Counted from the first letter of the stretch, positions 7,558 to 17,838 are shown. The stretch is DNA of 64,000 bases from an uncultured Bacteroidia bacterium (GCA_902791865.1 CADAXK010000007.1:62001-126000); one strand, 5' to 3'. A program made the numbers and translations. The notes: generated by a model from the sequence alone, not told the origin.

Positions 7558-10500
7558 ATGAAAAAGTTAGTGATGCTATTATGTGCCGTGGTAATAAGTA
7601 TATTTTCTTATTCGCAACAACCACCTTGTCAGGATTTTACTGTAGTGCCTAACATTGATGCGCGGTGGAACGAAGACGAAAACCGCTTCGAGGCTTGTTC
7701 AAATTCTCCACTTGAGATTTCGGCAAATGGTGTGTTCCCAAACAATGATGCGCCCAACGGCTATCATCAGTCGGACGAAAACCTTAATTGGACTTGGAGT
7801 TGGGTTGACGAGCATGGCAGTCATCAGACCGGTGGCACTGGTATGAATACTCTCGTTACCAACCTTGAGCCTGGTGCCTATTACATAAATATGTATGCTA
7901 CCGACCAAAATGGTTGTCGCTACGTTTATCCCGAGCCTATGCTGGTTGTTGTATCGTTGCCCCCGACTTTTACGGGAACAGCGGTAACTCCGGAGATTTG
8001 TCCCGGCGAAGCGGCCTTGCTTGAAGGTCATGTGCAACCGCCCGACCTGTGGGTTATGGAAATTCCAGAGCAAATCGTTGAACAGCACTGCTTTGTTGAC
8101 GAAACTGGCTATGTGCAGTCGATGTGCTTTGAGCATAACGCGTTTGCGCCCGGACAGTTGATACAAAGTGCAAGCGACATAGAGTCCATTGCCATTGATA
8201 TGGAGCATTCGTATCTGGGCGACCTTGAAGTATGGATTACCTGTCCTTCGGGGAATAGGCTTACGCTTTTCGACGGCTATAACGGAGGTTCCGACCTGCA
8301 GTTTCTTGGCGAACCTGTTGACGACGATTATGACCCATGCGATCCAGGAACGCCGTATCATTATACTTGGAGTCACGATGCTACAAGTACGATTGAGCAG
8401 GTAGCCGAAAATGCACCTACATACAATTATACCGACAATGCAGGAAATCATTATTATGACGAAGAGTACATACCTGCCGGCGACTATCGTCCCACTGGCG
8501 ACTGGTCGAGTCTTGTGGGGTGCCCAGTGAATGGAGAATGGTGCATTAATATTCAAGACCATAGGCATTGGGACGACGGGGTTGTGTTTTCTGTCGAACT
8601 GCATTTTGCCGATTATCTTATTCCTGTCGAGTCGCTTATCCAATACCAGACCGAATTTGATCCTTCTGATATGGCTTGGTCGGGAGACAATATAATTGGT
8701 GGAGAGTCGGCAAATACGACGGCTTTGCCGAATGTTCCTGGGCAGTACGAATATGTGTTTTCTGCAACCGACAATTTTGGCTGCACCTACGACACAACTT
8801 TGATAGTTACCGTACGCGATTACGATGACCCGAGATGCTGCATCACGCCCTCAACCGCCATTCAGACTTCATCGGGAAATGTTTGTTCAAACAGGACAAG
8901 CCTTTCGGCACAGCCTTTGGCAAGCGGAAATACTGGAGAATGGTCGGTGGTGGCATATCCCAATGGCGACAATGTGAACAATTCGGCAACTTTCACCAGC
9001 CCGAATGCGTCTAATACACAAGTTGTTGTAAATGGTTGGGGTACATATATTTTTCGTTGGACCGAACATTATATAGGACAGGCAGACTGTATTGATTTCG
9101 CAGATGTTGCGATAACTTTCAACCAGCAACCGAATGCAACCTTTACCTATACGCCAATTTCCTGCTTTGGTGGCGAAACTTCAATTGCCTACACTGGAAA
9201 TATGAGTGCCGATGTCGAATTTTCGTGGAACTTCGATGGCGGTTTTGTGCAGTATGGTCCTACTCCTGTTGGTCCGCATATAGTTTCGTGGCCAGAATCA
9301 GGTACCCATGGTGTAACGCTTCGCGTAAACAATCATGGTTGTGTTTCAAACGATACGCTTGTGTCGATTTTTGTACCCGACAAACTTGTGATTGACTTGA
9401 TTTCTGTCGTAAACGACAGATGTTTTCATGCAAACGAGGGTTCTGCTGTTGTTACTCATCATGGAGGGATACTTCCTGTGTCGTATTCGTGGGCAGCACC
9501 AGGCAACGAACTTTTGAATCTTGGTGCAGGAAATTATAACCTTGTGATTACCGATGCTAACGGATGTACTGCTCAACACAATTTTATGGTTACCGAACCT
9601 CCAGAACTTGTAATTCAGTCGGTTGAATCGACCAACCTTTCGTGTTATGCTTCGCACGACGGCACAATTTCGGTGTATGCTGGCGGAGGAACTGGTGAAT
9701 TGCAATATATGTGGTCTGACGTGGGTGTCGCTTCTGCCGATAGGCGGAATTTGCCTGCTGGCGAATATTCGGTGACGGTGTCAGATGTAAATGGTTGTAG
9801 CCAAAGTGCGTATGTCTCTTTAACTCAGCCAGAAAGACTTCTGTTGCAACTTACTTCCGACTATGCAGTGTGCGAAGGCGAGCCTACGTCTGTTTATGTA
9901 AATGCCTTTGGCGGTACGGCTCCATATCGTTATTTCTGGAACGATGGAACCAATTCTTTCGAAGCAAGCAACGGTCTTTCTGCTAATCTGACCGAGACAA
10001 CACATTACTCGGTATATGTCGTTGATGCACAAGATTGTGTGAGCCAAACTCAGACTATGACAGTAACAGTAAGTCCAAGGCTTACAATCGACAGCGTAAT
10101 GTTGCAAAATGTGAATTGTTACGGGCATTGCAATGGTAGGGCAGAGCTTGTCGTAAGTGGCGGTCTTGCCCCTTTGCATTATAGTTGGCCGTCAGACAAT
10201 TACGTATACGATGGAATTTGTGGTGGAATGTATGCTGTTACCGTTACCGATCGCATAGGTTGTTCGGCAATAACAACTTTTGTGATTACACAGCCCGATG
10301 ACTTTATGGTTTCGTCTTCGCTTAAGCCTGTTTCATGCAATGGTGGCGACGATGGTGAGGCAAGGATATTTGTTTCGGGTGCAACTCCGCCATATACTTA
10401 CCTTTGGCCCAATGGAAATACTACTGAAACACTTGTAACTTCGGCTGGTACTTACACCGTTACAGTGCTCGATGACTATGGTTGTCGTTTTACGCATGAT

Positions 10501-11826
10501 TATGAAATTACCGAGCCATTGCCTTTGCAGGCATTGCCTATGAACAATGTTACTGTTTGCAAGGGGCAGTCGGCTGTACTTACAACACAAGTTTCGGGCG
10601 GGACTCCCTTCTACGACTATGCGTGGTCGGGTTCTGATGGCGGTAGTTATTTCGGTTCGCAATACACGGTTTCGCCAACAGTAGCATCGACTTACAGCTT
10701 GACTATTACCGATGCAAACGGCTGTTCGGTGCAACTGCCACCTGTTACAGTATCTATAAATCCCGACCTGCAAATTGTCTCGATTTTGCCTAATCGCGAT
10801 ACCGTTTGCCCTGGCGAGGAGGTGCTTGTCTATGTCGAGGCTACAGGTGGTAATGGTGGTCCGTATACGCTCACGCTCGGTGATAGGAGCATAGTGCCGT
10901 CGCCGTTTGCAGTACGACCAGACACCACCACGATGTTCTACATTACGCTTTCCGATATGTGTGGAACTCCATCGGTTATGGATTCGGTTCTCATTCATGT
11001 GTATCCGATTCCCGATGAATTGTTCCGTGCCGACAAGGTTTTCGGCTGTGTGCCGCTGTCTGTGTCGTTTGCTCCGTTTATTGTAAGCGGAAGCAATTAC
11101 CTATGGGAGTTTGGCGACAATAATTTTTCCGAGTCGGAAGTGCCAACTCATGAGTATAGCAAAGCTGGCGACTTTGATGTAACAATGTCGGTTACAAACG
11201 AGTATGGCTGTCGTGTGAAAAAGACTATGCCCGATATGATACATGCCTATCCTCGTCCCAAGGCACTGTTTGATGCCGATGTGCATGCGGTATCGGCGAT
11301 GTCTGCCGAGGTGCTTTTCGTCAATAGGTCAATTGATGCTGTTAGATATTTCTGGTCGTTTGGCGACAACGATAGTTCAATGTTCGAAAACCCGCGACAT
11401 TTGTATCCTGCTTCTGGCGAATACGAGGTAGTGCTTGTAGCCGAAAACGAACATTACTGTGCAGATACAACTGCGCGTACAATAATGGTTTACAGCGAGT
11501 CGTCTTTCTATGCGCCTACATCCTTCACTCCCAATGGCGATGGCATAAACGACTGCTTTAGAATTTGCGGAAGCGGCATTTCGAAAAACAATTTCCTATT
11601 GACGGTATACGACCGTTGGGGCGAATTGGTATTCCAGACGACTGATTATTTTCCCGAAGCTAGCTGTGATGCATGTTCCGAAGGTTCGTGGGATGGAACC
11701 GACATGGGAAGCAAGCGCAAAGGCGACAAGGTTTTGCCAAATGGCGTTTACCAGTGGTTCTGCCAGTTTGAGGATGTGTTTGGGAATCTGCACAAAGAGC
11801 AAGGCGAGATAAATTTGATTAGATAA
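7558..11826 (+). CDS. giant T9SS type B surface protein (P domain, SprB-like repeats, PKD)
   Basis: 1422 residues. A signal peptide (MKKLVMLLCAVVISIFSYSQ) is followed by an N-terminal module rich in Cys and Trp. A proprotein-convertase-type P domain spans about 160-360 (DMEHSYLGDLEVWITCPSG, WCINIQDH). Several SprB-like repeats follow (about 600-1000; SCNGGDDGEARIFVSGA, TPPYTYLWPNG, GTYTVTVLDDYGC), then two PKD-like domains (YLWEFGDNNFSE, YFWSFGDNDSSMFENP). The last 105 residues are a gliding-motility-type C-terminal domain (PTSFTPNGDGINDCFRI, TVYDRWGELVF, GVYQWFCQFEDVFGN). The CTD implies type IX secretion to the surface. SprB-like repeats occur in adhesins of gliding bacteria, so an adhesive role is inferred. 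No PorP/SprF partner is adjacent. It has a paralogue at 12471-17108. Confidence 0.9.
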   Translation: MKKLVMLLCAVVISIFSYSQQPPCQDFTVVPNIDARWNEDENRFEACSNSPLEISANGVFPNNDAPNGYHQSDENLNWTWSWVDEHGSHQTGGTGMNTLVTNLEPGAYYINMYATDQNGCRYVYPEPMLVVVSLPPTFTGTAVTPEICPGEAALLEGHVQPPDLWVMEIPEQIVEQHCFVDETGYVQSMCFEHNAFAPGQLIQSASDIESIAIDMEHSYLGDLEVWITCPSGNRLTLFDGYNGGSDLQFLGEPVDDDYDPCDPGTPYHYTWSHDATSTIEQVAENAPTYNYTDNAGNHYYDEEYIPAGDYRPTGDWSSLVGCPVNGEWCINIQDHRHWDDGVVFSVELHFADYLIPVESLIQYQTEFDPSDMAWSGDNIIGGESANTTALPNVPGQYEYVFSATDNFGCTYDTTLIVTVRDYDDPRCCITPSTAIQTSSGNVCSNRTSLSAQPLASGNTGEWSVVAYPNGDNVNNSATFTSPNASNTQVVVNGWGTYIFRWTEHYIGQADCIDFADVAITFNQQPNATFTYTPISCFGGETSIAYTGNMSADVEFSWNFDGGFVQYGPTPVGPHIVSWPESGTHGVTLRVNNHGCVSNDTLVSIFVPDKLVIDLISVVNDRCFHANEGSAVVTHHGGILPVSYSWAAPGNELLNLGAGNYNLVITDANGCTAQHNFMVTEPPELVIQSVESTNLSCYASHDGTISVYAGGGTGELQYMWSDVGVASADRRNLPAGEYSVTVSDVNGCSQSAYVSLTQPERLLLQLTSDYAVCEGEPTSVYVNAFGGTAPYRYFWNDGTNSFEASNGLSANLTETTHYSVYVVDAQDCVSQTQTMTVTVSPRLTIDSVMLQNVNCYGHCNGRAELVVSGGLAPLHYSWPSDNYVYDGICGGMYAVTVTDRIGCSAITTFVITQPDDFMVSSSLKPVSCNGGDDGEARIFVSGATPPYTYLWPNGNTTETLVTSAGTYTVTVLDDYGCRFTHDYEITEPLPLQALPMNNVTVCKGQSAVLTTQVSGGTPFYDYAWSGSDGGSYFGSQYTVSPTVASTYSLTITDANGCSVQLPPVTVSINPDLQIVSILPNRDTVCPGEEVLVYVEATGGNGGPYTLTLGDRSIVPSPFAVRPDTTTMFYITLSDMCGTPSVMDSVLIHVYPIPDELFRADKVFGCVPLSVSFAPFIVSGSNYLWEFGDNNFSESEVPTHEYSKAGDFDVTMSVTNEYGCRVKKTMPDMIHAYPRPKALFDADVHAVSAMSAEVLFVNRSIDAVRYFWSFGDNDSSMFENPRHLYPASGEYEVVLVAENEHYCADTTARTIMVYSESSFYAPTSFTPNGDGINDCFRICGSGISKNNFLLTVYDRWGELVFQTTDYFPEASCDACSEGSWDGTDMGSKRKGDKVLPNGVYQWFCQFEDVFGNLHKEQGEINLIR

Positions 11827-11880
11827 GGCGTGCGTATTTGTAGGGGAATGCTATCAAAACATTTCCCTACAAACCGCCTT
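11825..11880 (+). terminator. long hairpin at the 3' end of the first giant gene
   Basis: AAGGCG (11825-11830) pairs with CGCCTT (11875-11880), and inside it TTTGTAGGG (11837-11845) pairs with CCCTACAAA (11865-11873). No T run follows, so it may stabilise the mRNA end and not terminate efficiently. Confidence 0.45.
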
Positions 11881-11910
11881 CAAAAAATAATTCAAAAAAA
11901 AATCTTATCG

Positions 11911-11942
11911 CTTGCATACCTCTAATAAAAAATATATCTTTG
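11911..11942 (+). promoter_or_regulatory. promoter before the small secreted protein and second giant gene
   Basis: CTTG (11911-11914), 20 bases, TATCTTTG (11935-11942). It leaves a leader of about 90 bases before the ATG at 12038. Confidence 0.6.
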
Positions 11943-12037
11943 CCGATTGTTGCGTAGTGTGAAAAAATTTTTGTTCGCTGGAGGCAACCGCGAATGTTTT
12001 TTTACGTTATGCAATTGGATTTGGATATAGAAAAGTT

Positions 12038-12484
12038 ATGTTTATGAAAAAGATAATATTGCTTTTGTCGCTGATTCTCATGGGATTCGGTGTGTTTTCG
12101 CAGACATTACCAATTGATAGCCGATTGTATGCAAGGTATTCGGAAGAGGAGTTGCAAAATATGCTGAGCCATAATCCGGCAGGTGTTGAATACAAGAATT
12201 GGTTTTTGGATAATGCTTATGTTGTAAAGCAAATTAGTGATCCAGAATCTTCTCCTTTCCCGAAATTAAAGTATTGGGATAAGGAAACAAAGATGGCTGG
12301 GGCAGAAGTAACTGAATACGATTCAGAAACTTTCAATGTTATGGAATATAGTTATGATGTATTGCCAAAGAAGTCAAATGCATACTTGATTGGAGATACT
12401 GGTTATTTGCTGGTGTTTTATTCTGGCGAAGACCTTACAAAACTCTTTAACGAATACAGGAGGGCTAATAATGAAAATAGATAG
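12038..12484 (+). CDS. small secreted protein of unknown function, coupled to giant surface protein
   Basis: 148 residues; starts MFMKKIILLLSLILMG, a clear signal peptide ending near GVFSQ, with no lipobox Cys, so probably periplasmic or exported. The mature part is acidic and aromatic-rich (SEEELQNMLSHNPAGVEY, FNVMEYSYDVLPK, IGDTGYLLVFYSGEDL). I do not recognise a family. The 3' end overlaps the next gene's start by 14 bases, and that gene's ribosome site (AGGAGGG, 12458-12464) lies inside this coding region, so the two are translationally coupled. A role with the giant protein, such as chaperone or surface-anchoring partner, is inference from context. The ATG at 12044 is an equally good start. 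Confidence 0.8.
   Translation: MFMKKIILLLSLILMGFGVFSQTLPIDSRLYARYSEEELQNMLSHNPAGVEYKNWFLDNAYVVKQISDPESSPFPKLKYWDKETKMAGAEVTEYDSETFNVMEYSYDVLPKKSNAYLIGDTGYLLVFYSGEDLTKLFNEYRRANNENR
12458..12464 (+). promoter_or_regulatory. strong Shine-Dalgarno AGGAGGG deciding the second giant start
   Basis: Lies six bases before the ATG at 12471, inside the end of the upstream gene. Such a strong site is unusual in this window, where most genes lack one, and it rules out a more upstream in-frame start at 12390. Confidence 0.75.
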
Positions 12485-15400
12485 TAAGAAAATATTATTT
12501 GCAATTCTGTTTTGCGTATTCTCTGTTGCTGTTTTTTCACAACAGGTGATAACCATGAATTCCTCTACCCATAATACAACTGTGACAATGACTGGTTGTT
12601 CGGCAACATTATACGACTCGGGTGGCGCAAGTGGTTCATATCAAAATGATGAGTATTATAGAATAACAGTTTGCGTTCCGACTGGTTATCCGATGGAACT
12701 GAGCGTGACGATGAACACTGAATCAGGATGTGATTATCTTTCGATATATGAAGGCACGGGAACTTCTGGAAGATGTATAGCAAACGAAATAGGAGGTTCT
12801 GTAACAAATGCGTATTCATTAAACGCATCGTGTGCGACTTTTGTTTGGGAAAGTGATTATTCGATAACTTATGCAGGCTTTGAAATTCAGATAAGCTGTG
12901 CTATGGCTTGCCAGGATTTTACTTTGGTACCCGACATTACTGCTCGATGGAATGCTACGGAAGAACGTTACGAGGCTTGTTCCAACGATGACCTCGGTAT
13001 AGCTGCTCATGGAGTATTCCCAAATAATGATGCCCCTCAAGGTTATCATCAGTCTGATGAGAACCTTACTTGGACTTGGAGCTGGGTAGATGCTACAGGT
13101 CGTCACGAAGATTCTGGCGTGGGACACAATGTCCTTACTTCAGATATTGAGCCTGGAGCCTACTATATAAACCTTTCTGCTGTTGATATTAATGGTTGTA
13201 CTTATTCCTATCCGGATCCATTCCTCGTGGTAATATCATTGGCTCCGACATTTACAGGAACTGCGGCAACACCATCGATATGTCCTGGCGAAGTTGCTTT
13301 GCTCGAAGGTCAGGTACACCAGCCTGATTTATGGGTTATGGAAATTCCCGAGGTGCTAATAGAGGAACACTGTTTCGTGGATGAAACAGGATATGTACAG
13401 ACAATGTGCTTCGAGCACAACGCTTTTGCTCCTGGTCAGACAATTCAGGCCGCAAGCGATATTGAGTCTATCTGCGTTGAGATGGAACATTCTTACATCG
13501 GTGACCTTGAAATATGGATAACCTGTCCAAATGGAAGTAGGATGGATCTTTTTAATGGGTATAGCTCAGCTTGTTCAAGCTGTGGAGGACAATATCTGGG
13601 AGAACCTATTGATGTTGATAGCAGACCTTGTGAGCAAGGTGTGCCTTATCATTATTGCTGGACACACGATGCTTCTCAAACGATTGAATCCTATGCTACT
13701 TCACATACTGGTTGGGGAACACTTATACCTGGAGCTGATTATCTTCCACGAGGTAGCTGGTCGAGCCTTGAAGGTTGTCCTGTCAATGGCCAATGGTGCA
13801 TAAATATAGAGGATCATATAGGATCTGACGATGGAACAGTATTCTCTGTAGAGTTGCACTTTGCCGACCACATGATTCCTGCTGGTGACAATGTTGTTCA
13901 GTACCAGACTGAATTTGATATTTCATCGACTTCTACCGACTTGACTTGGGATGGAGATAATATTTTCCAGGACCTGACAGCTAGTACAACAGCAACCCCC
14001 GACCTTCCCGGTCAGCATGAATATACATTCTATGCTACCGATAATTTCGGTTGTACATACGATACGACTTTGGTAGTAACAGTAAGGGATTATGATGATC
14101 CTGGTTGCTGTATTCAGCCGGCTCCGTACGCAGGTGAAGATGCTCGCGTATGTACCGACCGCTATATGCTGTCGGCAACTCCGCTTCCTGCTGGAAATGA
14201 AGGTACATGGACTGTTGTTTCTGCGCCAACAGGCGGTAATGCAACATTTGCTGCCGAACATTCTCCAACAACAAATGTTTTTGTTGATGCTTGGGGAACT
14301 TACAAGTTCAGATGGACGGAAGCTTATTTGGGCGACTACAACAACTGTTCAACCTACGATGATGTAATTGTGGAGTTTTATCCGCAACCGACTAATACTT
14401 TTGCTTATTTGCCTGTAAGTTGCTATGGCGATGCTACAACAATCACTTATATCGGCAACATGACAACTGTTGGAGCTGTAGGAAACAATGCTCAGTACTT
14501 CTGGGATTTCGATGGCGCAATTGTTGAGTCGGGAAGTGGTGTAGGTCCATACGTGATATATTGGCAGGATCCAGAGGCAGCAACTCATCCTGTGACATTG
14601 CATATAGAGGCTAACGGATGTATTTCGGAAGATACGGTTGTAAATATCTTTACGCCATCGAAGTTGGTCGGTGATATATCAACGGTTGACAACAGATGCT
14701 ATCGCGACTGCCAAGGTTCGGCAACAGTAATAGCTACGGGCGGTACATTGCCTTATTCGTATTCGTGGAGCGCTCCGTCTAATACATTGCTCAACTTGTG
14801 TGTTGGCGAATACAGTGTAACTTTGAGTGATGCTAATGGTTGCGAGCTGGCTTTCGACTACGAGATAAACGAACCGGATGAAATGGTTGTTGTAGACAAT
14901 CAGACATATAGCAATGACCTGTCCTGCTATCGTTCGTACGATGGTAGGGCTCGTATAATGGTAAACGGAGGTACAGGTACCCTTTCGTATTTGTGGTCTG
15001 ATATAGGTTATGCTAATAATCGTCGTAATAATTTGTCGGCAGGTGTTTATGTGGTTACAGTTACTGACGAGCATGGATGTTCCTTGTCGCGCGAATTTAT
15101 AGTCAATCAGCCCGACCCGCTGATTGTATCCACCGACGGAAATAGTGCAGTGTGCGAGGGAACGGTTTCGTTTGTTCAGTCATCTGCTATTGGCGGTACT
15201 ATGCCGTACACATTCCATTGGATAACAGACAATGGAACAGATGTTGGCAATACTCCTAATTTCGAGACAACGCTTCATGAAACTACAACTTATTCGGTAT
15301 ATGTTACCGATACTCATAATTGCCAGTCTAATACGGAGACATTTACGATTACAGTAAGTCCCGAAATGGTTATCGATTCGATGATTCTGGTTCATAACAG

Positions 15401-17108
15401 ATGTTTCGGTTCTTGCGATGGTAGCGCCGAAATTGTTATGCATGGCGGTCTACAGCCTTTCCAGTATTTGTGGGGTTCTGATAATTACATATACAGGGGA
15501 TTGTGCGCTGGTTTGTATACTGTGACAGTAATGGATGCAATCGGATGTCATGCAAATACGTATTTCATTATTGATGAACCTTCACAAATGTTCATTAATA
15601 CAATGTCAACAGCTGCATCGTGTGGAGATATTGATGACGGAACTGCAACAATAAATGTTCAGGGAGGTGTTCCTCCGTATTCATACTTGTGGCCAGAAGG
15701 ACAGACAACGCATAATATAAATGCAGTTCCTGGCGAGTATGTCGTTACCGTTACCGATGATCACAACTGCCGTATCGAAAGCAGTATAACTGTGGAAGGT
15801 CCTACACCTATATATATATTACCTATGAGCGACCAGACTATATGCAACGGTCAGACGACTACGATAACGACTCAGGCTGCTGGTGGTACCCCGTTCTATA
15901 CATATATATGGGCAAATCAGGATTCTGTGATTTCGTACTCAAATATGTTGACAGTGACACCGGAGGTAAATTCGACATATACACTTACAGTTATTGATGC
16001 ATCGGGATGCTCTGCTGTTTCGCAACCTGTGACTGTGACTTTGAATCCGCCACTGAATATAAGAGCAGTAACAACAAGTTACGACACAATATGTCCAGGA
16101 ACTGGTGCAATAATAAATGTTGTGTCGGAAGGTGGAAACGGTGGTCCGTATTTGCTGACAATTGACAGCGGTGAAATAGTACCATCTCCGTTTACAATAA
16201 ATCTTGATACAACAACTATGGTTCATATAACATTGTCGGATATGTGCGGTACTACACCTGTGGAAGATTCGATACTGATAAATGTGAGACCAAAGCCTGA
16301 TACTTTGTTTACTGCATCCCAAATCGAAGGATGTGCTCCGCTAGCAGTAAGGTTCATTCCATTCAATACTGCAACTCAAACATTGTGGGAATTTGGCGAT
16401 TATGCATTCTCCGATGCATGGTCACCAACGCATGAGTATAATCAGGATGGAACATACAATGTTTCCCTTGAACTTGTTGATAATTTCGGTTGCCATTTCT
16501 ATAAGACATATAACAATATGATTACCGTATATCCGAAACCTAAGGCCTTGTTTGAGTCTGATCCTTTGATTACGGGTATGCTTGATTCTGAGATAGAGTT
16601 TATCAATTATTCTACAGGAGCAGAGCGTTATTTCTGGTTCTTTGGCGACAATGATAGTTCTTTGTTCGAGAATCCTCGCCATAAGTACAGAAGGATAGGT
16701 GAGTTCGAGGTTATGCTGGTGGCTGAATCGGAAAATTATTGTCGTGATACTACAATACGCCCAATAATAATACAGAATGAGTTTGCATTTTATGCTCCGA
16801 CATCATTCACGCCGAATGGCGACGGTATAAATGACTGTTTCAGGATTTGTGGAAACGGCATAACCAGGAACAACTATATACTTACAGTTTTTGACAGGTG
16901 GGGTGCAATTGTATTTAGAAGCGACACATACGATCCATCTGCATCGTGCGAATCATGTGGCGAAGGCGCCTGGGATGGTACCGACTGGGGAAATAAGATA
17001 AAAGGCGATGCAGTTTGTCCTCCTGGTCTATATCAGTGGTTCTGCACCTTTGAGGATTGGAACGGTGTAATACACAATAGGCAGGGAACAGTAATGCTTA
17101 TTAGATAA
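12471..17108 (+). CDS. giant T9SS type B surface protein with N-terminal CUB-like domain
   Basis: 1545 residues from MKIDSKKILF. A signal peptide ends near VAVFSQ. A CUB-like domain (about 25-145) has paired cysteines and the motifs LYDSGGASGSYQND, CDYLSIYEG and YAGFEIQISC. From there the protein is colinear with the 7558-11826 product: CQDFTLVPDITARWN module, P domain (MEHSYIGDLEIWITC), SprB-like repeats, PKD domains (YFWFFGDNDSSLFENP) and the type B sorting domain (PTSFTPNGDGINDCFRI). Secretion by T9SS and surface display follow from the CTD; function as an adhesin or surface filament is inferred. The paralogues seem to have arisen by duplication, with gain or loss of the CUB module. It is second in an operon with the 12038 gene and ends at a terminator. 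Confidence 0.9.
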   Translation: MKIDSKKILFAILFCVFSVAVFSQQVITMNSSTHNTTVTMTGCSATLYDSGGASGSYQNDEYYRITVCVPTGYPMELSVTMNTESGCDYLSIYEGTGTSGRCIANEIGGSVTNAYSLNASCATFVWESDYSITYAGFEIQISCAMACQDFTLVPDITARWNATEERYEACSNDDLGIAAHGVFPNNDAPQGYHQSDENLTWTWSWVDATGRHEDSGVGHNVLTSDIEPGAYYINLSAVDINGCTYSYPDPFLVVISLAPTFTGTAATPSICPGEVALLEGQVHQPDLWVMEIPEVLIEEHCFVDETGYVQTMCFEHNAFAPGQTIQAASDIESICVEMEHSYIGDLEIWITCPNGSRMDLFNGYSSACSSCGGQYLGEPIDVDSRPCEQGVPYHYCWTHDASQTIESYATSHTGWGTLIPGADYLPRGSWSSLEGCPVNGQWCINIEDHIGSDDGTVFSVELHFADHMIPAGDNVVQYQTEFDISSTSTDLTWDGDNIFQDLTASTTATPDLPGQHEYTFYATDNFGCTYDTTLVVTVRDYDDPGCCIQPAPYAGEDARVCTDRYMLSATPLPAGNEGTWTVVSAPTGGNATFAAEHSPTTNVFVDAWGTYKFRWTEAYLGDYNNCSTYDDVIVEFYPQPTNTFAYLPVSCYGDATTITYIGNMTTVGAVGNNAQYFWDFDGAIVESGSGVGPYVIYWQDPEAATHPVTLHIEANGCISEDTVVNIFTPSKLVGDISTVDNRCYRDCQGSATVIATGGTLPYSYSWSAPSNTLLNLCVGEYSVTLSDANGCELAFDYEINEPDEMVVVDNQTYSNDLSCYRSYDGRARIMVNGGTGTLSYLWSDIGYANNRRNNLSAGVYVVTVTDEHGCSLSREFIVNQPDPLIVSTDGNSAVCEGTVSFVQSSAIGGTMPYTFHWITDNGTDVGNTPNFETTLHETTTYSVYVTDTHNCQSNTETFTITVSPEMVIDSMILVHNRCFGSCDGSAEIVMHGGLQPFQYLWGSDNYIYRGLCAGLYTVTVMDAIGCHANTYFIIDEPSQMFINTMSTAASCGDIDDGTATINVQGGVPPYSYLWPEGQTTHNINAVPGEYVVTVTDDHNCRIESSITVEGPTPIYILPMSDQTICNGQTTTITTQAAGGTPFYTYIWANQDSVISYSNMLTVTPEVNSTYTLTVIDASGCSAVSQPVTVTLNPPLNIRAVTTSYDTICPGTGAIINVVSEGGNGGPYLLTIDSGEIVPSPFTINLDTTTMVHITLSDMCGTTPVEDSILINVRPKPDTLFTASQIEGCAPLAVRFIPFNTATQTLWEFGDYAFSDAWSPTHEYNQDGTYNVSLELVDNFGCHFYKTYNNMITVYPKPKALFESDPLITGMLDSEIEFINYSTGAERYFWFFGDNDSSLFENPRHKYRRIGEFEVMLVAESENYCRDTTIRPIIIQNEFAFYAPTSFTPNGDGINDCFRICGNGITRNNYILTVFDRWGAIVFRSDTYDPSASCESCGEGAWDGTDWGNKIKGDAVCPPGLYQWFCTFEDWNGVIHNRQGTVMLIR

Positions 17109-17117
17109 AACAATAGG

Positions 17118-17145
17118 GAAGTCCGCAAGCGGACTTCTTTTTTTG
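17118..17145 (+). terminator. intrinsic terminator after the second giant gene
   Basis: GAAGTCCG (17118-17125), CAAG loop, CGGACTTC (17130-17137), then seven T. Confidence 0.9.
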
Positions 17146-17152
17146 TTAATTG

Positions 17153-17602
17153 TCAATTATCAATTATAATTGATAATTGCCTAATTTTGTAATACTTTTT
17201 GCGTATGCAAAACTCGTAGATGAGCCATAAGGCAAGGAAGGTATCGGTTGAAATTTCGTATATCAGGTCCCATGGTTCTGGCAGTGTTACGAAAAATCCC
17301 GCAATCCATAGCACAAGGTCGATTGTAAATAGTATGTCCCATATTCGTTCGCGATTTTTGAATGCTACGACATTTTCCACGCCTTTCTGTATTTCAATCT
17401 GGTCGGTAGCGTATAGTAGCGGAATAGGACTTTGAATCATTATGTTGTATGTGCCTTCGGGTATCATTATGCTAACTTTTTTCTGTTGCATTATGCCCAC
17501 GAAGCGTCCGTTTATGAAAATGCGGTTGGGGAGCTTGGCCATAAATTCCGAGCACTCCTTTTCTATAGTCAGTCGTTGATATTCTATCTGCGTTTCTTCC
17601 AC
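17153..17602 (-). CDS. small membrane protein of unknown function
   Basis: 149 codons. The N-terminal half is soluble with a beta-rich stretch (RIFINGRFVGIMQQKKVS, PEGTYNIMIQSPIPLL) resembling PEGA-like or surface-strand modules. The C-terminal half has two hydrophobic helices (ILFTIDLVLWIAGFFVTL and FLALWLIYEF) followed by a basic tail. The first codon is GTG at 17602, only about five bases after a -7 element; the first ATG would be residue 21 (17542). No family recognised. It is convergent with the giant gene upstream and alone in its transcript. Confidence 0.6.
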   Translation of the reverse strand: MEETQIEYQRLTIEKECSEFMAKLPNRIFINGRFVGIMQQKKVSIMIPEGTYNIMIQSPIPLLYATDQIEIQKGVENVVAFKNRERIWDILFTIDLVLWIAGFFVTLPEPWDLIYEISTDTFLALWLIYEFCIRKKYYKIRQLSIIIDN

Positions 17603-17838
17603 GTTGCAAAAATATCAAAGTTTGGGACATGTGTGATTGATAATTTGATAATTAGCTACGCTGAGCTGAAGGTTCGATGATTCAATGATTTGCGCTGTTT
17701 CTTGAATCGCGCCGTGACGCGATTGTACAATCGTAAATCTAAAATCGTAAATCGTAAACCTTTAGCTCGCGCAAGCAATTCCTTTGTATCTTGTCAGTCA
17801 AATCGTAAATCTAAAATCGTAAATCGTAAATAATATTG
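17603..17838. repeat. intergenic repeat mosaic upstream of ribF
   Basis: Contains: a minus-strand near copy of the ACCTTTAGCTC word (17663-17673, one mismatch); a hairpin AATCGCG/CGCGATT (17705-17724); two exact copies of a 30-base repeat beginning AATCGTAAATC (17729-17758 and 17801-17830); and an exact ACCTTTAGCTC (17758-17768). No coding potential. Confidence 0.75.
17607..17614 (-). promoter_or_regulatory. -7 promoter element TATTTTTG
   Basis: Minus-strand TAnnTTTG match immediately before the 17153-17602 gene. It suggests a very short or absent leader if the GTG is used. Confidence 0.4.

Noticed and set aside
7699..8643. 314-codon minus-strand frame
   Set aside because: Antisense to the giant T9SS protein; no domain content.
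12390..12470. 27-residue extension of the second giant protein
   Set aside because: A strong Shine-Dalgarno and a proper signal peptide place the start at 12471; the extension is the other frame of the small upstream gene.
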